The translations under genes and the position numbers were made by a program. Below the pieces are notes generated by a model that worked only from the letters and a program-made list of their open reading frames with translations, searched no databases and was not told where the DNA came from. Source: Fomes fomentarius (taxonomy: Eukaryota > Basidiomycota > Agaricomycetes > Polyporales > Polyporaceae). From it: a DNA stretch of 64,000 bases. The DNA lies in assembly GCA_022606135.1 (NCBI GenBank), contig JABYQN010000002.1, positions 1,054,001-1,118,000 of the forward strand. Reading direction: 5' to 3'. Positions 58,290 to 64,000 of this stretch are shown here, piece by piece. Numbering within the stretch: position 1 is the first letter of the stretch; each line of letters begins with the position of its first letter.

Positions 58290-59714
58290 ATGTCCAGGAA
58301 GACCCTCGATGTCCGCAGCATCTTGGCTATGTCTGAAACTTGGTCAGATTCAAACGAATCTGTCAGCTTACCACCAATCACTTGAGGAACTACACATTGA
58401 CTGACCAACTTATAGGCCCTATTGGAACCATTTACGCATATCTATTCTGTTCCAGGCAAGGAAATACGAGGACAGATGATCGAAGCATTCAACTTGTGGC
58501 TGAATGTCCCAGCCGACAAGCTGAAGATCATCTCGAAGGTTGTCAGTATGCTGCATACCGCTAGTCTCCTGTAGGCTACTCACTATCTCCGATGCAATGG
58601 ACTAACCGGTCTATAGTGTCGATGACATAGAAGACGATGCACAACTCCGGAGAGGCGTCCCCGGTATGTATGTCTCGTGTCTTCCTTCAGCTTAGCCCTG
58701 ACGCCGTTCAGTCGCACACAAGATATACGGGATCCCACAAACAATCAACTCTGCCAACTATGTCTACTTCCTTGCCTATCAGGAGCTTTTCGCACTGAGG
58801 TCGGGAGTCGATGTCGATACAGGCATGCCTCCTGATGCCCTTGAACGCCTAGTGCCCTTCAAAGAGCTCGACAGAATCGTCACAGGTTAGTAGCTGCATT
58901 ACGACAGAGTCTTACTCATCTATCTGAATCTTCATCAACGTAAGCGGAGCTCTTGTCGCTACACAGAGGACAAGGTCTGGAGTTGTTGTGGCGTGACTCG
59001 CTACAATGTCCTACGGAAGAGGAGTACGTCTCAATGGTGAATAACAGTAAGTGCGATCTATCTCTCTGTGCTAGTGACAACTATGTATTCCATTGATGCA
59101 GAAACCGGAGGACTGTTGAGGGTCGCGGTAAAGCTGATGATGGCTTGTTCCACAACGAACATCGACGTGTAAGTCTTCGAACATGTTGCGCGATCCACGC
59201 TGATCGTCGTATACAGCGATTACGTCCCACTCGTCAATCTGATTGGGGTTCACTTCCAGATACGAGACGACTACATGAACTTGCAGAGTACCCAGGTTTG
59301 TCGGGCCTACCCTTATAAATGAACAGGCACTCAGTACTCTCTCAGTATGCCGAGAACAAGGGCTTCGCAGAAGACTTGACTGAAGGCAAATTCTCATTCC
59401 CGATCGTGCATGGCGTCCGCGCAGACACGTCCAATCGACAAATTCTGAGTCAGCCACCACTTGATGGAATCCTTCACTTGTTGATTTGCTGAGAGCGTGT
59501 TCTGTGTGCAGATGTACTGCAGAAGCGACCGACCACTCCTACGCTGAAGACTCATGCCATTTCGTACCTCCGCGACCACACAAAGTCGTTCGAATATACA
59601 CTCGGGGTGATGGAAGACCTCGAGGAGAATATCAAGGTAGAAATCGCAAGGCTAGGAGGCAATCCGAAGTTGGAGAAGATCGTTCAGGCGCTGCACGTTG
59701 AACGCCCTATGTAG
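58290..59714 (+). CDS. geranylgeranyl diphosphate synthase (polyprenyl synthetase)
   Basis: Makes C20 prenyl diphosphate from IPP and farnesyl diphosphate for protein prenylation and terpenoids. About nine exons. The start [24 protein letters not shown] is followed, after an intron with the weak donor GTCAGC, by [21 protein letters not shown]. Catalytic features follow in order: [25 protein letters not shown]; the first Asp-rich motif [12 protein letters not shown] joined across an intron; [47 protein letters not shown]; and the second Asp-rich motif QIRDDYMNL. The spacer DDIED and the following length favour a type III fungal/animal GGPP synthase. It ends [11 protein letters not shown]. No terpene cyclase lies near, so a primary-metabolism role is more likely than a secondary-metabolite cluster. 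Confidence 0.93.
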
Positions 59715-59937
59715 GTAGTCGTAGTCGAGCTCTGTCAGGTGTGGACTCTCATAGCTTCATGACCACCACATATTCTGTTATCGATTCGCAAGCCAGTTGA
59801 ATTACATATGATGCATGTCGCAGCCTGCTGCTATCCGTTACCAACCTCCCTCTCTCCCTCTCAATCAAAATGGGAATCAATGCATGCGCTACTCAAACTG
59901 GCGTCCAAAACCATCCTGGGGTACTTGATTTGCATGT

Positions 59938-59963
59938 GCCCCGCGGTTTCCCGACCGCGGGGC
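59938..59963. repeat. perfect 9-bp inverted repeat (GC-rich hairpin)
   Basis: GCCCCGCGG and CCGCGGGGC flank an 8-base loop, about 220 bp after the GGPP synthase stop codon. It could form a stable RNA hairpin in a 3' UTR or be a protein site. No T run follows. Confidence 0.6.
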
Positions 59964-62900
59964 GCTCTACATTCGTAAACGGGCCCACCATATCCATCCC
60001 ATGATCCGATATGGGCAGCGGACCAGGGAGATATGGTTCCCGTTTATGACTGCTCATGGAAAGTAAGGAGTGAGTGTCGACGCCCTTCAATAGCTCGCCC
60101 ATTACTCACATGTACTGTTAACCAGTAAAGACCGTTCTGGGTAGACCCTGACCTAGTGCAGGAAGCCTCACCCGGACCTGTGGACAAGTTAGAGTTAGCG
60201 ACCGAGTATCGACGTCCGAAGCAGAAGGGAGACCACGTACGGGACCGCCTCCTGCGATCGTTCCGACTTACTCCCGCTGGGTCACCCTCGCGGTGGTAAT
60301 GAAACATTGCAAGTGAGGAGTACATTGAGCTAGTACGCATCCTACGTGCTCCTCTATATACTACTTTTTTTACTGCGAAATCAACTAGGTAGCTGCAGCA
60401 CTTACCATCCAGTCCACTTCCGCAGGCACCCGCAGCATCTTCAGTCCTCACCTGTTATCCACAGACACTAGAATCGCTGCAGCTGCACATCGTGATCTGG
60501 TTATTTGGACACTGCGGTAGGGTTTCAAAAGTCGGTCCAAGGGTGCTGGAGGCTTCCCAACCTGCGTCGAACTGCGACATCATGTGTACTGTGAATTCGC
60601 GCAGCTGCATTATCAGGCGCAGAAACAGCAGCACGGGATCCCTGTGGCAGACAAAAAAGGTAGGTGAGTCCCGGCATGTGCACTCAGGGTGTACTCCTCT
60701 TCACATGCCACCGGCAGGCTGAGGTGCTTAGGCTATCGTACATCGATTGATAGTGATACAGATACAGATGAGTGGAGTGGACAGCGAATAATTATGAATC
60801 CCAAGAGCAGCCATATAATGAAAATCCGGCACAGAGAGACGCAACAGGAGAAAAACAATGACCAGAGCAAATGCTCCCACATTGAAGGAGTAGCCTGCGA
60901 GAGCCTAGGTGGACGAGGGTCACCATACTCTCCCGGACTCACGCTCCAACGTCGCCCATGCCGCGTGGGTGCAGTTGTCGCATCGCTCGTGGATCAGGTT
61001 CAACACCCTTCGGCACTCGCGAGGTATCTGCCGAAACCGACGTTCTGGTTAGAAGACCGACACACACGGGAACACAACAGCACGCCTCGGTTGAAATTTT
61101 CCAGACTCTCTCACCTTTGAACATGTGCATGTCCGCTGCCCGGGTCGGTGCTTGTGTGCGGTGCTGAGCGCGCAGCTCGGAGAGCCGCAGTCCGTCTTGT
61201 TCCCGCTCTCGTAGAGCTTAACATAATGCTAAAAACAAAGCAGAGGGAAAGCCCGGTCAGAACGTCCTGATAAAGAGAAAGCCACCGGAGTTTGTACGAA
61301 GATAGGTACCTCGCATCCGCGGTGATAGTTCCCGAAGCTGCCGAACGCGTTTATACATCCACCGGGGCCGATCAGCACACGAGGACAATCGAAGACTCGA
61401 AGCCCGCGTCTCGTTGCTACTCACCACTCAATTTCGCACATTCTGGTTCTTGAGTAGGAAAGTAGTGGGTAGGTAGGTAAGGGTCGTGTTTGGCGGAGGC
61501 ACGTAAATCGTATAATCGGTTCGGAGGCAGAGGCAAGCGCTATGTACTCGAAGGCGAGTGTCGGGATGCGAGGGAAAGCAGCTGCTTGTGCTGTGAGTCG
61601 AGTAGATCTGTCTGCCGAAGGAGTGTTGGTATGAGCTAGGGAGGAGACAGCGGGTCCTTAAGTATCCGCACGACCACGAATATCTGAGCACTTACACGCC
61701 CGCCATGCCTGCTCCGATCATATCCACGAAGACGCAGGCGAACCGTGCCGGTCCCATTTCCGCCCCCAGGCCCCGCATCGACGCCTATCTTGGCAGAAGT
61801 CGTGGTCGTCCGCTATGCTGTCCGCGCGCTATGACACATATCCACACCTCCGAAGAGGTCTCCACCAGCCAACGCTCAGGCTTCGGGGCACGAGCCAGAG
61901 TCGTGTGATCAGCCCGCCACTGAGTAGTCGTGGGTGCACACCCAATCAGAGCTGGCCTCTTTCTGATCCTGCATAACCGGTCTTGGAAGGCGAGCACACC
62001 TCACCGTGCGCGTCCTGATCTACATAGGACGTAGACAAAGAGACAACGAGAGAGCACAAGGCAGCTTCGGGACGGAATGTCGGACGCCGGTGTCGCGGAT
62101 AGGCGCAAACAGGAATCTCTCCTTCTCGAGTTTGCTGGAAACTGCGCACGGGATTGCCAGACCCTGACTCCGACGTGCTTGTGCTCGCGGCGAGAACCAG
62201 CCTCATTGTGGCCATGCACGCGCGCGCCTATTTGGTGTGTCAGTGTCGGACCGACTCCGTGTGGACGCGTTTACACGACGGTCAGGCCTCCGCGCCGTAG
62301 CCCGTAGTCTGTTGTGTGAATGCGATCAGACGGCAGAAGCCCCGATCCGTGGCAAGATCTCAGCGAAGCACTCGCGCTCGCGCGACACCGACTGCAGCCG
62401 ACCAGATTGCATGAGAGATAGAGCACGCTCTTTGAACGTGTGTAGGGGTGCTGTGCGTGAAGGAGACAGTTGCAGTGGCATAATAACAGAAGCCAGCTGT
62501 GCTGGTTGCAGCCGAGCCGCGTCCGCCTAGAAGAGCGATCAGTGTTACCAAGATGCAGTATCATCGCAAACCCTTGACCTCACGATGACGATGGGGGATG
62601 AAAGATGCTGCGTGAAGCTCGGACGATTGTCTGACAGAACGCCGAGGTTCTCTCCAGTTTCCAGTCGCTGAGGGATGCCGAGGACCTGTTGAAATCTCAT
62701 TCCTCGGCTTATCGATGCTGTTCTGCGTCAGCGCGGTCTCATCATTTCGACGCCCTCCGAGGAATGTAAGCAGTACCCCACAACTTATAGCATGCAGCGC
62801 AGCTCGAGTGGGTCTAGACTGGAGACTGCAGCGTCTTCGAACAGCTTAATGAACGGACACCGCAAACCAAGTGCTCAAATGAAGGAGGGCCGTTGGGCGA

Positions 62901-63440
62901 TTGGCAATTGGCATGAGAAACTGGGCAGCTCCGAACCCAGTTCGTCTAAATGCAGCAAGACCCTCGAGAGATTGAGAGACCGGACGAACCCAGTCGATGA
63001 CCGCGACGCGCTGGACGCGTCAATCTAGCGCAAACCCCAACTACAACGGCACCGCGTTCCGAGTCCACCTACCCGCTCTAAGGCCTAGAGAGCGCCCTAG
63101 CACGGACTTTACGTCCGCAAGGATGACAAAGAAGTCCGAAGAAGCGTGTCCAACATCAGTGATTCTTGAAGATGAAACGCACTGCTAGGAAATACAAGAA
63201 AGAGCGAAATTGGCGGCGATGGACACCGGCAATTTCCTGCGAGGCCGATACAAGCGCTCATGCCGTATACAACACCGACCGGCCTCATGCTGAAACCCGA
63301 CACAGCTCAATTGGTGTGGTACGACATTCGGCAGTCGGTACGCAAAGGAGCAGCACAGGGGACCGCACTGTGCGCCAGCGGGGACAGTTGAGCCGCTAGA
63401 GCGGCGCATAGGTAACCTGCGAGCAGGTAGGTCACCAGGT

Positions 63441-63468
63441 CACTACACCCCACATCCACGGTGTAGTG
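63441..63468. repeat. perfect 9-bp inverted repeat
   Basis: CACTACACC and GGTGTAGTG are separated by ten bases. No coding context; possible hairpin or binding site. The nearest recognised gene is the dehydrogenase ending at 63791. Confidence 0.55.
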
Positions 63469-63790
63469 TCACGCGACCTCGTTTAAGCTGATCCCCCAGC
63501 GAACCACGGCCGTCCACGTCTTCCATGATGCTGGCTGCTTTACACTCCCTCTCGAGGTATCTTCATGAGATCTAGGCATCCAAAGCTAGGTGACGATCAG
63601 CCGCCCGACCCCGGATCCTAGCCGAACCAATGTGGCGACATGGTCAGACCACAACCACCAACGTAACACACCGGTCGATAGTCCGATGTGCGCGTCACAG
63701 GGTTTTTGGAGTGCAGGATGGAAACTAGATATGAATTCCGCGTCCGCAGCCCGCGGCCTGAGACGCAAGCCATGTGTACGATGGTAAGCA

Positions 63791-64000
63791 TTACTCCTTC
63801 GAGTAGTCATAGAAGCCCTTCCCGCTCTTCTTACCGTACCACTGGGCATCCACCATGCGCTCGAGGAGCACACTCGGGCGGTACTTTGAGTCGCCCGTAC
63901 CGTGGTAAATGGTCTGCTGGATCGCTAGGCACGTGTCGAGTCCGATGCTGTTCAGTGTAAGGCCATTCATTCCCCCCATATCAATATCGCACCCGACACG
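63791..64000 (-). CDS. 3-hydroxyacyl-CoA dehydrogenase, C-terminal fragment
   Basis: Partial gene, cut by the right edge. The readable end is [27 protein letters not shown], then [25 protein letters not shown] and a stop at 63791. This is the C-terminal dimerisation domain of 3-hydroxybutyryl/3-hydroxyacyl-CoA dehydrogenases (beta-oxidation or related NAD-dependent reduction of 3-ketoacyl-CoA). [16 protein letters not shown] and GKGFYDY are the family hallmarks. The first residues seen ([14 protein letters not shown]) fit the family less well. A splice junction or a frame problem at the GGGGGG run near 63976-63981 may lie there. The NAD-binding domain is outside the window. Confidence 0.85.
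   Translation of the reverse strand, partial: RVGCDIDMGGMNGLTLNSIGLDTCLAIQQTIYHGTGDSKYRPSVLLERMVDAQWYGKKSGKGFYDYSKE

Larger units (their letters stand above)
59715..63790. other. 4-kb region without supportable genes
   Basis: Open frames are short (largest about 143 codons, 60689-61120), overlap in several frames and show no family resemblance. No transposase, reverse transcriptase, tRNA or terminal repeats were recognised. Two hairpin-forming inverted repeats are listed separately. Decayed or lineage-specific sequence, or non-coding transcripts, cannot be excluded. Confidence 0.5.

Noticed and set aside
58290..59714. terpene biosynthetic cluster around the GGPP synthase
   Set aside because: No terpene cyclase, P450 or tailoring enzyme is adjacent; the MFS transporter is 10 kb away beyond GCN1.

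Overview
The window looks like nuclear DNA of a basidiomycete fungus, most likely an agaricomycete wood-decay (white-rot) species. The genes have many short introns of about 45-60 bp with GT/AG ends, and a secreted class II heme peroxidase with a versatile-peroxidase residue set lies at the left end. Around it are a fungal tRNA-Leu, F-box/leucine-rich families typical of Agaricomycetes, a Zn2Cys6 regulator and HMG-box regulators. No plasmid, phage or CRISPR structure was seen.

Layout. 0.6-2.1 kb: class II peroxidase. 2.25 kb: tRNA-Leu(AAG). 2.5-5.7 kb: a decayed F-box gene and a second, frameshifted F-box gene. 7.35-9.3 kb: Zn2Cys6 transcription factor. 9.9-11.6 kb: intact F-box gene. 12.3-13.0 kb: a disordered protein of unknown function. 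13.4-16.6 kb: glucosidase II alpha subunit (GH31). 16.9-18.7 kb: tandem pair of cyclase/kynurenine-formamidase-like enzymes. 19.2-20.6 kb: probable Sld7-like replication protein. 20.95-24.5 kb: two head-to-head F-box genes. 24.6-28.2 kb: CHL1/DDX11 helicase, with four MluI-box (ACGCGT) sites in its promoter. 28.37-28.89 kb: a 523-bp non-autonomous CACTA-like transposon. 28.9-30.6 kb: sixth F-box gene. 32.7-45.1 kb: three HMG-box-like genes, interrupted by a family X DNA polymerase (37.0-39.3 kb). 45.9-48.5 kb: DHA2-type MFS transporter. 49.0-57.9 kb: GCN1. 58.3-59.7 kb: geranylgeranyl diphosphate synthase, divergent from GCN1. 59.7-63.8 kb: about 4 kb with no supportable gene. 63.8-64.0 kb: C-terminal end of a 3-hydroxyacyl-CoA dehydrogenase running off the edge.

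The housekeeping genes (glucosidase II, CHL1, GCN1, GGPP synthase, Pol X, Sld7-like) sit between fast-evolving families (F-box, HMG-box). CHL1, the Sld7-like gene and Pol X all concern DNA replication, cohesion or repair, but nothing shows that they are co-regulated.

Two signals stand out. First, the three HMG-box genes carry similar upstream architecture: an inverted repeat of the ACAAA(G) core that HMG-box proteins typically bind, followed by a TCAATGC element. This suggests auto- or cross-regulation inside the cluster. Second, five otherwise well-conserved genes are each broken by a single-base shift, usually in a short C/G run. Either the assembly has homopolymer errors or several genes are freshly inactivated. 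All gene models here were spliced by eye, so exon edges are estimates unless a junction is given.
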